Positions 1 to 8,315 of a stretch of 64,000 nt of DNA are shown in pieces. The translations under genes were made by a program, and so were the position numbers. Under the pieces are notes generated by a model. That model was not told the origin of the DNA. It did not search any database and was given only the letters and a program-made list of their open reading frames with translations. Numbering within the stretch: the stretch's first letter is position 1; every line of letters starts with the position of its first letter. Source of the DNA: an uncultured Sphingomonadaceae bacterium (GTDB lineage Bacteria > Pseudomonadota > Alphaproteobacteria > Sphingomonadales > Sphingomonadaceae); the NCBI GenBank assembly GCA_947497455.1, contig CANMGU010000001.1, positions 558,001 through 622,000 of the forward strand. Reading direction: 5' to 3'.

Positions 1-430
1 GTGCACTAATCGCTCCGGGGTTGTTTTGAATGACGCGATCGGGCAGCTCTTTGGGCACACCAGGACGGCGGCGACCATCGATTAAGGCCTCGTCAGCTTC
101 CAGACCATCAAAATCCATTTCCAACTGTTCTGGTTCAGCCGCTACTGGCTCCACGACCGCCGGATCGGCGACCGGTGGTTCGGCGGCGGTGACCGCGGCC
201 TCTTCTTCAGCATCGGGACCGCCGACCGCGAGCATGCCAGCACCAGCATCGATATTGGCAAGATCAAAGTCAGAATTGTCGATGCGCATCCAGTCAAATT
301 GCTCGCTTGCCAGTAAGGCGGTGAGCGATGACTCCATTTCCTCAACAGACAGGCGCTGGGCTTCCATCTGCTCGGCCTGACCGGACATCACCGTCATAAT
401 CGGCAAGAAAGAGGAGGATAGAGTTGGCAC
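1..430 (-). CDS. Unrecognised protein, N-terminal part only (runs off the window)
   Basis: An open frame continues from about 430 to the window edge without a stop. I do not recognise it. The visible part begins with a short apolar stretch, then a helix-like acidic segment, then an Ala/Pro/Glu-rich linker, then a basic patch with three consecutive Arg. Start choice: a GTG at 430 lies 5 bases beyond the stop of the upstream lipoprotein gene, with a GAGGG motif overlapping that gene's end. ATG codons at 397 and 388 are alternatives, but no Shine-Dalgarno sequence precedes 397. A stop upstream in the same frame excludes a much earlier start. It is the third gene of the cytochrome/HbpS-like operon and presumably shares its function. 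No function is claimed. Confidence 0.55.
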   Translation of the reverse strand, partial: MPTLSSSFLPIMTVMSGQAEQMEAQRLSVEEMESSLTALLASEQFDWMRIDNSDFDLANIDAGAGMLAVGGPDAEEEAAVTAAEPPVADPAVVEPVAAEPEQLEMDFDGLEADEALIDGRRRPGVPKELPDRVIQNNPGAISA

Positions 431-435
431 TTGCT

Positions 436-2430
436 CTACAAACCCTCGCAGACATTCTGTTCATCGGTGTCGAGGAACGGTGCAAAGGGGCAGTTGACAT
501 AGCGCAATCGGACCTGGGCGTCGCCAAGGTCAACCACGACGTTATCGGCGCGAATGGCTTGTGGTGCATTGCCAATGCTGCCGACGCGCAGGCCGGCATT
601 GTGAACCCCCAGGAAACTGATCATATCATCCTGATCGATACCGTCACCGGATACACCGATACCACCAATAAGCTGATCACCGCGATATATCGGAACGCTG
701 CCCGGGAAAATCTGGATGCCATTGGCCAGCCGCTTTGTTCCGCTTGGACTGTCCGGCAGCGTGGTGCATTGCTGAGGACTGTCGGTCGCGGCCGGATCGG
801 AGACAAATGTCAGATGAGCCCCTATGTTGCCGACCACCAAGTCAAGTTGGAGTCCGACATTGAACGGGCTGAACTCCTGGATCGGTTTGGAAATTGGGCC
901 ATGTGGACGGCCAACTTCACCATCTGGAAAATAGGGCCGCGCAAGATTGCCACCTGAACGATCAGCAAAGGCCACCGTTCCGGTCAAAGCATTGGGATCG
1001 CCAAGGAAAGTGCGAACCGCTTGGACATAGGGTGCGATGGATGGATCCGTGAGCATTTCGGCTGCCGCAATGTCATTCGAGAAAAACGTTGCCGTTCGTG
1101 CTTTTTGTAATGACACATCAGTGCCAAAAATCGGTGCATCGGGCGAACGAACGAGGCCAAGAATTTCCCCATTTGTATCGACGACGGTGATCGATACCTG
1201 CGCCCTGCTGTCGAGCGGTTGCCGGATCTGTGCGCGGGCCCGGGTCATCACGATAAAGGCCTCCTCCAGAACCGCTCGCACTTCGGCTTCGGTCAATGGT
1301 GCGGCAACTGCGCCGCCATCGGTGGCTGCACGGACCGGGTAGCGGTTGGTGCCAGTGCCATCGCTGAGGACAAAGGCATCCCGGTTCTTGAATTCCGCAG
1401 CGGTCGAGGCCCGAATGCCGGACTGCTCGGTGCCATAGGTGGTTCCGGAGATGATCGTGCCATCGGTATAGCCCCGCACCGGAACGAGCGCTCCTGCGGT
1501 TCCGTTTATTGCGGCGAAATTGGATTGGAGCGGCGAGAGGTCGCTAACCGTCATATCGCTAAAGCGTAGAGAGGTCCCATCCACGCTTATCCGGTTGGCG
1601 GTTATCGATGCAGACGGAGCAAAGCCCTGGATTCCAGCCAAGGCAATTGCCTCCTCATCATCCTGATCGACGTCGAGAATATTGCGATCGAAGCCGTAAT
1701 CGCCGTCGCCCATGACGCCGATCGCGCCGACCACTACACCATTTTTGTAGAGGGGCAATCCACCTGGATCAGCCGCAAGCCCCAGTGGTGACCGCTTAGG
1801 TCCGATCAGGTTTGTGGCTCCCCCGCCGGCCATGAAGCGGGATGACAAGTCAGAACATGGTAGCTGGCTAAACTGCACGCCAAAAAGCGGTCCACTTTCA
1901 AGCCCCACAGCGGTGGGAGAAGGCGGAAAGTGCTCCTGCACAATCTGGCTCGCCGTACGCGTGGAAAAGGCGTTGCCGCCGCTCGACAGATAGGCGCCGG
2001 TCACGGCTTTCGCGATCGCTGCCGTCGTCGCTGGAACCATAGCCCCTTGTAATCCCTGCGGATTGGGGTTGGGTCCGTTGATGGTGCTGGTGCTCAAACC
2101 CGCCATCGCTGGTGCCCCGTTCATCTGGAACACTGCCAAAACATTACCGACCCGGTCGGTAACCGCGATGATCGACGGCAGATTGCGTGCTGTGGCTTCA
2201 CCCACCGCTTGTGCGATTACGGTCTGCACATCAGTGACGCTAAGAGCCTCTTGCGCAGGTGGAGTGAACGCGCCGCCATTGCCATCAACTGGTGTTGGTG
2301 AAGGTGTCGGCGACGGCGCGGGAGAAGGGGATGGCGTACCACCAAAATCATTGCTGCCACCGCCTCCACCACAAGAGGTCAGCACCAAGGCAGCTGCTGA
2401 AATGGCAGCAGTAAAACGAAACTTCCGCAT
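436..2430 (-). CDS. Lipoprotein with two GlcG/HbpS-like (DUF336) haem-binding-type domains
   Basis: The N-terminus is a lipoprotein signal with lipobox Leu-Thr-Ser-Cys (Cys20). A Gly run and a Ser/Pro/Thr-Pro linker to about residue 55 follow, so the mature protein is probably lipid-anchored in the envelope. Two related domains follow, roughly 60-285 and 375-660. Each has the family features: an N-terminal helix, a strand reading as 'V-T-D-x-x-G-x-x-L', and a C-terminal Gly-rich strand ('GAIGVMGDG' in the first, 'GGIGVSGDG' in the second). Single-domain GlcG/HbpS proteins are about 130-150 residues, so both copies are expanded. Members of the family bind haem or act in small-molecule metabolism; binding here is inferred. 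The start ATG overlaps the stop of the cytochrome gene (TAATG), which indicates translational coupling. Confidence 0.8.
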   Translation of the reverse strand: MRKFRFTAAISAAALVLTSCGGGGGSNDFGGTPSPSPAPSPTPSPTPVDGNGGAFTPPAQEALSVTDVQTVIAQAVGEATARNLPSIIAVTDRVGNVLAVFQMNGAPAMAGLSTSTINGPNPNPQGLQGAMVPATTAAIAKAVTGAYLSSGGNAFSTRTASQIVQEHFPPSPTAVGLESGPLFGVQFSQLPCSDLSSRFMAGGGATNLIGPKRSPLGLAADPGGLPLYKNGVVVGAIGVMGDGDYGFDRNILDVDQDDEEAIALAGIQGFAPSASITANRISVDGTSLRFSDMTVSDLSPLQSNFAAINGTAGALVPVRGYTDGTIISGTTYGTEQSGIRASTAAEFKNRDAFVLSDGTGTNRYPVRAATDGGAVAAPLTEAEVRAVLEEAFIVMTRARAQIRQPLDSRAQVSITVVDTNGEILGLVRSPDAPIFGTDVSLQKARTATFFSNDIAAAEMLTDPSIAPYVQAVRTFLGDPNALTGTVAFADRSGGNLARPYFPDGEVGRPHGPISKPIQEFSPFNVGLQLDLVVGNIGAHLTFVSDPAATDSPQQCTTLPDSPSGTKRLANGIQIFPGSVPIYRGDQLIGGIGVSGDGIDQDDMISFLGVHNAGLRVGSIGNAPQAIRADNVVVDLGDAQVRLRYVNCPFAPFLDTDEQNVCEGL

Positions 2431-3836
2431 TATCGTAATGCCCTTATCGTTCTGACCGCACTGCCAAGCGCGCGGCGGAATTGAAGCGGTTTGTAGCTAT
2501 TGGGTTCATCGACCGCCCTATAGGCGATGTTAATCTGTCCACGCAGGCTGGCGGCCGCAGATTCGCTGACTTGACCGCTGTTTACGAGGCCGTTTAGCAG
2601 CGTATCAATGGCCATGACCGCCTGTACACTGCCTTCATAGTCCGTGAAGCGCGGAGAGATGGCCTGTCCGGCAATAGTTTCCATGATTCGGAAGGTCTGG
2701 TCACGGCCGAAGCTGGCTCGGGAAAAGCGATCAGCTAATGTTTGGGCCGTTTGACGCAACCTTGCAGCCGCTTGAACCGCCGGTCCGCGGCCTTTGCCCA
2801 TGGCCGCGTGAAACGCCTTTGACCGCGCTTCAAACTGGCCCGCCAGATCTGGCGCAGCCACTTTTATTGCTGCGCTCAGCATGATCATATTCTCGTCGTT
2901 ATAGGGCGGCATGCCTTCCGGTATGGGACGACCGGGATTGTTTATCGAAGTGGGTCTTGCAGATGCATCATCATAGATGCGGCGATGGCAACTATGGCAG
3001 TCATAGAAGTAAAATTCTGGAAACAGTCCTTCTTGGGCCAATGCCGGTTTGGCAAAGAGATTGAGCGACCGTTCCAATGCCATGGATTGGCCCACAGCCC
3101 AGAACCGAACGCTATTGGTCTTGCCCTTGCGGCGGACATAGTCGACATCTTCGTCATGATGCTGTTGCAGGGTTGAAAACAGGTCGAGTTCGAAGGAAAT
3201 ACGAGGGTGACCAGCCGCCATGATACGGTGATCCACAAACTGGCCGCTTTTCGCACTACCGAAATGGCAATCGAGACAGTTGCTGGCGCGCACCTTGGGA
3301 TTGTCGAGTGGGATTAGGCCCAATGAAACGTTGCGAGCGTGATTTGCCCCAACCGCATAGTGGGCGGACAACCAACCTGAGGACGGGCCGTGACAGGCTT
3401 CACAGCCAACACCGTCACTAAGCTGGAACCGCGGTCCCTTTTTTGCTGCAGGTGTACTGTGACAGCCCAGACATTGCTGGGAAGAGGCCGCATCCTTGAT
3501 GCCAAGGCGCTTGGCTATCGCAATGCTCCGGGGCTCGCGAAGAACCCGAAAAGCCCGGCTGTGCGCGCCGCCGGGTGTTGATTCTTCTTGCCAGCGCATC
3601 AGCTCGTCCTGACGAACAATTTCGCCGTCGGCTTCCTGGCGACCATGGCAAGTGGTGCCACCGCAAGTTGCTACGCCCATATGGGTTCCGCCGGGTAGGT
3701 CTTGCGCCGCTTCGACAGGTGCGGGGGTCGCAACAGAAGATATGAAAAAAGCTACGCCAGCGAGCGCAAAGCAGAATAGACCAGCGGCCAGAATGGACCA
3801 GCTACGTCTCCACGACAAATTTTTCCCCGTTTGCAT
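2430..3836 (-). CDS. Multihaem c-type cytochrome (cytochrome c554-like)
   Basis: This is an exported electron-transfer protein of 468 residues with an N-terminal membrane/signal segment (about residues 13-35). Four classical CXXCH haem-attachment motifs are visible at residues 122-126, 145-149, 187-191 and 280-284. A fifth motif at 58-64 has the spacing CX4CH. Several isolated His residues (for example in 'AAGHPR' and in the double His near 226) could serve as distal haem ligands. The arrangement resembles the cytochrome c554/multihaem family. The C-terminal 150 residues lack haem motifs and look helical. It is the first gene of the operon and overlaps the double GlcG/HbpS lipoprotein gene by one base. 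A role in periplasmic or outer-surface electron transfer is inferred; the substrate is unknown. Confidence 0.85.
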   Translation of the reverse strand: MQTGKNLSWRRSWSILAAGLFCFALAGVAFFISSVATPAPVEAAQDLPGGTHMGVATCGGTTCHGRQEADGEIVRQDELMRWQEESTPGGAHSRAFRVLREPRSIAIAKRLGIKDAASSQQCLGCHSTPAAKKGPRFQLSDGVGCEACHGPSSGWLSAHYAVGANHARNVSLGLIPLDNPKVRASNCLDCHFGSAKSGQFVDHRIMAAGHPRISFELDLFSTLQQHHDEDVDYVRRKGKTNSVRFWAVGQSMALERSLNLFAKPALAQEGLFPEFYFYDCHSCHRRIYDDASARPTSINNPGRPIPEGMPPYNDENMIMLSAAIKVAAPDLAGQFEARSKAFHAAMGKGRGPAVQAAARLRQTAQTLADRFSRASFGRDQTFRIMETIAGQAISPRFTDYEGSVQAVMAIDTLLNGLVNSGQVSESAAASLRGQINIAYRAVDEPNSYKPLQFRRALGSAVRTIRALR

Positions 3837-3917
3837 CGTTGCTTTTCCTGGTCCGAAAACCAGGCCCCTCTGTAAGCTCGACGCGACCCAAATCGTTAAC
3901 TATGTTTTGCGCATTCT

Positions 3918-3945
3918 ATTATGCTTCATTGAAACCTCAATGCAA
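3918..3945 (-). promoter_or_regulatory. Candidate promoter with internal palindrome upstream of the cytochrome operon
   Basis: On the minus strand TTGCAT (3945-3940) and CATAAT (3923-3918) are separated by 16 bases, resembling a sigma-70 promoter. A perfect inverted repeat CATTGA-aacc-TCAATG (3927-3942) covers the spacer. That is where a repressor or MerR-type activator would bind. Assigned by eye only. Confidence 0.3.
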
Positions 3946-4090
3946 CGGTAAAAAACCTCGAATATGGCGGTTTTTCTATGACTTGCATCACCATTTTAAT
4001 CTTTTCCACCACACAAGCGTTGCCGATTTACCACTTTGATGTGGTTTGATTGCACGATTGTGAGAATCGCATTCTGATGTGATTCGGCTC

Positions 4091-5527
4091 CTAGACTTTG
4101 CGCCTGATGACCAGATTACGAATTTCGGTCATGTCCTCCATCGCAAATCTGATACCTTCCCGTCCTAGACCGCTATCCTTGACGCCGCCATAAGGCATAT
4201 TGTCAACACGATAGGATGATACGTCGTTAATCACGACACCGCCAACATCGAGCCGGTCCCATGCATCCAAGGTTTTGAAGAGGTCACGGGTAAAGATGCC
4301 TGCCTGCAGACCAAATTTACTATCGTTAACTTCGTCCAGCGCAGCGCTGAAATCGCTAAACTTTGAAAGCAGTGCCAGCGGGCCAAAGGCTTCTTCGCGA
4401 TTGGCCGCAGCATTGCGATCAACATTTTCCAGCAAAGTGGCTTCGAGCATATTTCCGACACGATTACCGCCGCAAAGCAAGGTCGCTCCGTCAGAAACAG
4501 CTTCGTCGATCCAGCCATGCAAACGCTTGGCTTCGCCTTCGGAAATCATGGGACCGATGAATGTATCACGATCTTTGGGATCGCCGGCAATCAGGGTTTT
4601 GGTTTTGGCAACCAGCATATCCTTGAACGTGTCGTAGACGGATTCATGGATTATGATCCGTTGCACGCCAATACAGCTTTGGCCTGACTGATAGAATGCG
4701 CCGAAAATAATTCTCTCGAGCGCATCTTCCAGATCGGCATCATGATCGACGATGACGGCCGCGTTGCCGCCCAGTTCAAGAATGACAGGTTTCTTTCCTG
4801 CCTTGGCTTTAAGATCCCAGCCAACACCGGGAGAACCGGTGAAGGACAATAGTTTCAGGCGTTCATCGACGGTGAACAAATCAGCACCATCACGGCTTGC
4901 CGGCAATATCGAAAACGCGCCTTTGGGCAAGTTGGTTTCGGCGAGTACTTCACCCATGATAATCGCGCCCAGCGGTGTTTTTGATGCCGGTTTCATGACA
5001 AATGGACAGCCTACCGCAATGGCAGGCGCAATCTTATGTGCCGCGAGGTTCAGCGGGAAATTAAACGGTGAAATGAAGCTGCAAGGACCAATCGGTACCC
5101 GTTTCCACATGCCCTGATAGCCCTTGGCCCGCTCGGAAATATCAAGGGGTTGAACCTCACCATAATTGCGTGTGGCTTCTTCGGCGGCTATCCGAAACGT
5201 ATCAATTAACCGGCCAACTTCGCCTTCGGCATCCTTGATTGGTTTGCCCGCTTCGACGCAGAGCGAATAAGCAAGTTCGTCAAATCGCTCTTTGAACCGG
5301 TCGACGCAATGCTGCAGAACATCTTGCCGTTCAAAGCTGGCCATCCGCGCCATTGGTTCGGCGGCTTCGACTGATCCGGCGATGGCTTCTTCAATAACAT
5401 CGGGTGTCGCCAGCGCCGTCCGGAAAGCCACTTCGTTGGTAAACTTGTCGGTGACTTCCAGATCAGTGTTCGGCTGAGCAGCTACATTATTGAGATAAAG
5501 CGGATAAACGTCTTTGAGTTTTGTCAT
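4091..5527 (-). CDS. NAD(P)-dependent aldehyde dehydrogenase family protein
   Basis: This is a full-length (478 residues) soluble aldehyde dehydrogenase that oxidises an aldehyde to the acid or acyl product. Family residues are visible: the active-site Asn156 in 'SPFNFP', cofactor-binding Lys179 in 'MKPAS', a Gly-rich turn at 231-236 ('GSPGVG'), the general base Glu251 in 'LELGGN' and the nucleophile Cys285 in 'GQSCIG'. The start ATG has a GAGGA ribosome site 7-10 bases upstream. It lies 11 bases downstream of the ThDP-enzyme gene and is almost certainly co-transcribed with it. The natural substrate cannot be read from the sequence. The pairing suggests it consumes or supplies an aldehyde connected with the ThDP enzyme, and this is inference. 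Confidence 0.88.
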   Translation of the reverse strand: MTKLKDVYPLYLNNVAAQPNTDLEVTDKFTNEVAFRTALATPDVIEEAIAGSVEAAEPMARMASFERQDVLQHCVDRFKERFDELAYSLCVEAGKPIKDAEGEVGRLIDTFRIAAEEATRNYGEVQPLDISERAKGYQGMWKRVPIGPCSFISPFNFPLNLAAHKIAPAIAVGCPFVMKPASKTPLGAIIMGEVLAETNLPKGAFSILPASRDGADLFTVDERLKLLSFTGSPGVGWDLKAKAGKKPVILELGGNAAVIVDHDADLEDALERIIFGAFYQSGQSCIGVQRIIIHESVYDTFKDMLVAKTKTLIAGDPKDRDTFIGPMISEGEAKRLHGWIDEAVSDGATLLCGGNRVGNMLEATLLENVDRNAAANREEAFGPLALLSKFSDFSAALDEVNDSKFGLQAGIFTRDLFKTLDAWDRLDVGGVVINDVSSYRVDNMPYGGVKDSGLGREGIRFAMEDMTEIRNLVIRRKV

Positions 5528-5538
5528 GGGCTATCCTC

Positions 5539-7185
5539 TTATATCTTCGCACTGAGTTCCTTGATCTCATTGTTGAGGATACGGTCATTGTCCGAATAGT
5601 CCACCGGACAATCGATCAAATGCACGCCTTCGCTGTTGAGGCATTTGTCGATCGTTTCCTGCAAATTTTTCGCGCTTGTGATCCGGTGACCATGGGCGCC
5701 ATAGCTTTCCGCATATTTGACGAAGTCCGGATTATCATAGGTCAGGCCCCAATCCTTGAACCCCATATTGGCTTGTTTCCAACGGATCATACCGTAGCTG
5801 CTGTCATTCAGGATCAGCACCGTGATATTGAGTTTCAGCCGAACCGCTGTCTCCATCTCCTGGCTGTTCATCATGAAACCACCATCGCCGCAAATGGCCA
5901 TCACCTTGCGATCAGGATAGACCATCGCCGATGCCATGGCAGACGGCAGGCCGGCACCCATGGTTGCCAGCGCGTTATCGAGCAATACGGTATTCGCCTC
6001 ACGCGCCTTGTAGTTGCGTGCGAACCAGATTTTATAAACACCATTGTCGAGACAGATAATGCCATCTGCAGGCATTTGTTCACGGATGACTTTTACCAGA
6101 TGTGGCGGATAAATCGGACAACGCATGTCGTCGTCCATGGTCGCCGTATGCTCTTCTTCGGCCGCCCGGGCCTTGTACATCGCATCGAAATTCCACGAAC
6201 CGGATGGAACAATATCTTCTTTCATCTGCCAGATTGCATTGCCAATATCGCCAATGACCTCAATCTGCGGGAAATAGACCGGGTCCACCTCTGCGGTGTT
6301 CATTGAAACGTGAATGACTTCTGTGCCGCCATCTTTCATGAAGAAAGGCGGTTTTTCGATCACGTCATGGCCAACATTGATGATCAGGTCAGCGGACTCG
6401 ATTGCGCTATGCACAAAATCGTTCGCTGACAAAGCGGCGCAGCCCATGAACTCCTTGTTGGTTTCGTCAACAACGCCTTTGCCCAATTGCGTTGTCACAA
6501 AGGGAATACCGGTTTTCTCGATAAACTGAGTCAGCATCCGCCCCGTCGTGGTGCGGTTGGCCCCACCACCAATGACGAGAATGGGGGATTTGGCGCTTTC
6601 AATTTTCTTGGTTGCAGCACGCACCGCTTTGGCTTCCGCAATTGGACGGCGTGACAGGCTGGGTTTGATGGGCACGGAATCAGTCTGTTCATCCGCAACA
6701 TCTTCTGGAAACTCGATATGGGATGCTCCGGGCTTCTCTTCCTCGGCCAGGCGGATTGCTTCGCGCACGCGGCTGGGAATATTGTCGGCGGAAGCCAATT
6801 GATGTGTGAACTTTGTAATTGGCCCCATCATGTCAACGACATCGAGAATCTGGAAACGGCCTTGTTTGGATTTCTTGATCGGTTTTTGGCCTGTGACCAT
6901 TAGGATCGGCATGCCGCCAAGCTGTGCATAAGCGGCTGCAGTGACCAAGTTGGTTGCACCGGGTCCAAGTGTCGCCATGCAGACGCCTGTTTTGCCCGTG
7001 TGCCTTGCGTAAGTTGCGGCCATGAAGCCCGCGCCTTGTTCGTGCCGGGTCAAGATCAATTCAATCTTCTTAGAGCGCGACAGGCTGTCTAGCATGTCGA
7101 GATTTTCTTCGCCGGGGACGCCGAAAAGATATTCTACGCCTTCATTTTCGAGACATTCAACGAATAAATCAGATGCTTTGGTCAT
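5539..7185 (-). CDS. Acetolactate synthase-like thiamine-diphosphate enzyme (large subunit type)
   Basis: A 548-residue ThDP-dependent decarboxylase/carboligase of the acetolactate synthase (IlvB/AlsS) superfamily. The N-terminal PYR domain carries the activating Glu49 in 'RHEQGAG' and the Gly-rich 'LGPGATN' loop. A central domain follows at about 190-330. The C-terminal PP domain contains the ThDP/Mg motif starting 'GDGGFMMN' near residue 430. No gene for a regulatory small subunit (ilvN) lies beside it, and the partner is an aldehyde dehydrogenase. A catabolic or specialised carboligase role is therefore more likely than branched-chain amino-acid synthesis. Oxalyl-CoA decarboxylase-like or benzoylformate decarboxylase-like activities cannot be excluded. 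The start ATG has an AGGA site just upstream, inside a region that also holds a short inverted repeat. Confidence 0.85.
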   Translation of the reverse strand: MTKASDLFVECLENEGVEYLFGVPGEENLDMLDSLSRSKKIELILTRHEQGAGFMAATYARHTGKTGVCMATLGPGATNLVTAAAYAQLGGMPILMVTGQKPIKKSKQGRFQILDVVDMMGPITKFTHQLASADNIPSRVREAIRLAEEEKPGASHIEFPEDVADEQTDSVPIKPSLSRRPIAEAKAVRAATKKIESAKSPILVIGGGANRTTTGRMLTQFIEKTGIPFVTTQLGKGVVDETNKEFMGCAALSANDFVHSAIESADLIINVGHDVIEKPPFFMKDGGTEVIHVSMNTAEVDPVYFPQIEVIGDIGNAIWQMKEDIVPSGSWNFDAMYKARAAEEEHTATMDDDMRCPIYPPHLVKVIREQMPADGIICLDNGVYKIWFARNYKAREANTVLLDNALATMGAGLPSAMASAMVYPDRKVMAICGDGGFMMNSQEMETAVRLKLNITVLILNDSSYGMIRWKQANMGFKDWGLTYDNPDFVKYAESYGAHGHRITSAKNLQETIDKCLNSEGVHLIDCPVDYSDNDRILNNEIKELSAKI

Positions 7186-7197
7186 GTGGGTCCTTTC

Positions 7198-7214
7198 CTG
7201 ATCGGCATGATCAG
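7198..7214. repeat. Short inverted repeat just upstream of the ThDP-enzyme ribosome site
   Basis: Arms CTGATC (7198-7203) and GATCAG (7209-7214) are separated by 5 bases. The repeat lies 12-29 bases upstream of the start codon at 7185 and borders the AGGA ribosome site. It could be an operator or an mRNA hairpin. No further evidence. Confidence 0.3.
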
Positions 7215-7352
7215 TATTTGCTCAAGTCTATGGCAACGACCCCAGGATGATTTTTCCCCTCCAGAAAAAGACTCATCCCTACCCCTATGCTGTTGGTTGA
7301 TAAGTCAAATTTTCCTGTGAGTCACGTATCAATCGCAAAATTAATAAATGCC

Positions 7353-8315
7353 TCAATATCCACGATCAAGATCGGCAACGGCGATCATATCGCTACCCTT
7401 CTGATAGCGCGCCAGATTTTCCACGAAACGGGCGGCAGCGCGTTGAAACATGCGGGTCTGGGCGACGCCGGAAACGTGCATGGTTATGAAACAATTGTCC
7501 GCAGTCCACAAAGGATCACCTTTTGGCAGCGGCTCGGGATCGGTGACGTCCAGCATCGCGCCGCCAATGGCCTTGCCGTTTAGCGCCTCTACCAACGCGG
7601 GTTGATCGACCAATGACCCGCGCGCAACATTGATCAACCAGGCTGATGGTTTCATGGCCGCAAATTCGTCGGCGCCCAGCAGTTTTTGCGTTTCTGTCGT
7701 CGCAGGTGCGGAAACGATGACCCAGTCAAACTCCCCTAGCCGGGCTTGCCAATCATCGGTGCCGATCACCTCTGTTCCCAATCCAGCGGGATCTTCACTA
7801 GCAGTCCGCCGGACAGCCGTGACGTCCATTTCGAACCCGGACAGTTTTTTCGCAACCTGCTGACCGATGCCGCCATATCCGATGATAAGCGCCTTACCAT
7901 CCGCCAGTTCGGTCGTTCCCGGGGCCTGTTCTGGCCATTCTTGCTGACTCTGAAGCTCCAGCAACTTGTCGGTGCGCTTTGCCGCTGAGAGCATACCCAT
8001 CACCACAAATTCTGCGATCGGAGAGCTGTTCAATCCGGCGCCGTTGGTGACTATGGTCCCCTGCTGCTTGAGCTGATCGAGTGGAAAATGTTCAACTCCA
8101 GCATAGATGCTGTTAAGCCATTTCAAGTTCGTTGCTGCACCCAGTACCTGAGCCATCTTTTCCTTGTCATACATGTCGAACCACCCGATTTCGGCATACG
8201 GAGCAATTTCCATTGCTTCCTCAGTACTGGTAAACCAGGTAACATCGAGACCATCGCAATGGGGCTCGACGAGAGGACGGACGAGAGAGGCCATAGCGGC
8301 TATCGGTTTGCTCAT
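7353..8315 (-). CDS. D-2-hydroxyacid dehydrogenase family protein
   Basis: An NAD(P)-dependent D-isomer-specific 2-hydroxyacid dehydrogenase (about 320 residues) that interconverts a 2-keto acid and a D-2-hydroxy acid. The Rossmann fingerprint 'IGYGGIGQQ' lies in the middle of the chain. The catalytic triad is recognisable as Arg in 'INVARGS', Glu in 'DVTDPEPLP' and His in 'ITMHVSG'. Start choice: an in-frame ATG at 8330 has no ribosome site. The ATG at 8315 has GGAG 9 bases upstream and overlaps the cysS stop as ATGA, so 8315 is preferred. It is translationally coupled behind cysS. The substrate is not evident; glyoxylate/hydroxypyruvate-type reductases are close relatives. Confidence 0.87.
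   Translation of the reverse strand: MSKPIAAMASLVRPLVEPHCDGLDVTWFTSTEEAMEIAPYAEIGWFDMYDKEKMAQVLGAATNLKWLNSIYAGVEHFPLDQLKQQGTIVTNGAGLNSSPIAEFVVMGMLSAAKRTDKLLELQSQQEWPEQAPGTTELADGKALIIGYGGIGQQVAKKLSGFEMDVTAVRRTASEDPAGLGTEVIGTDDWQARLGEFDWVIVSAPATTETQKLLGADEFAAMKPSAWLINVARGSLVDQPALVEALNGKAIGGAMLDVTDPEPLPKGDPLWTADNCFITMHVSGVAQTRMFQRAAARFVENLARYQKGSDMIAVADLDRGY

Noticed and set aside
424..957. Plus-strand open frame of 177 codons opposite the lipoprotein gene
   Set aside because: No domain is recognisable, and the minus strand carries a clear signal-peptide protein with repeated family domains.
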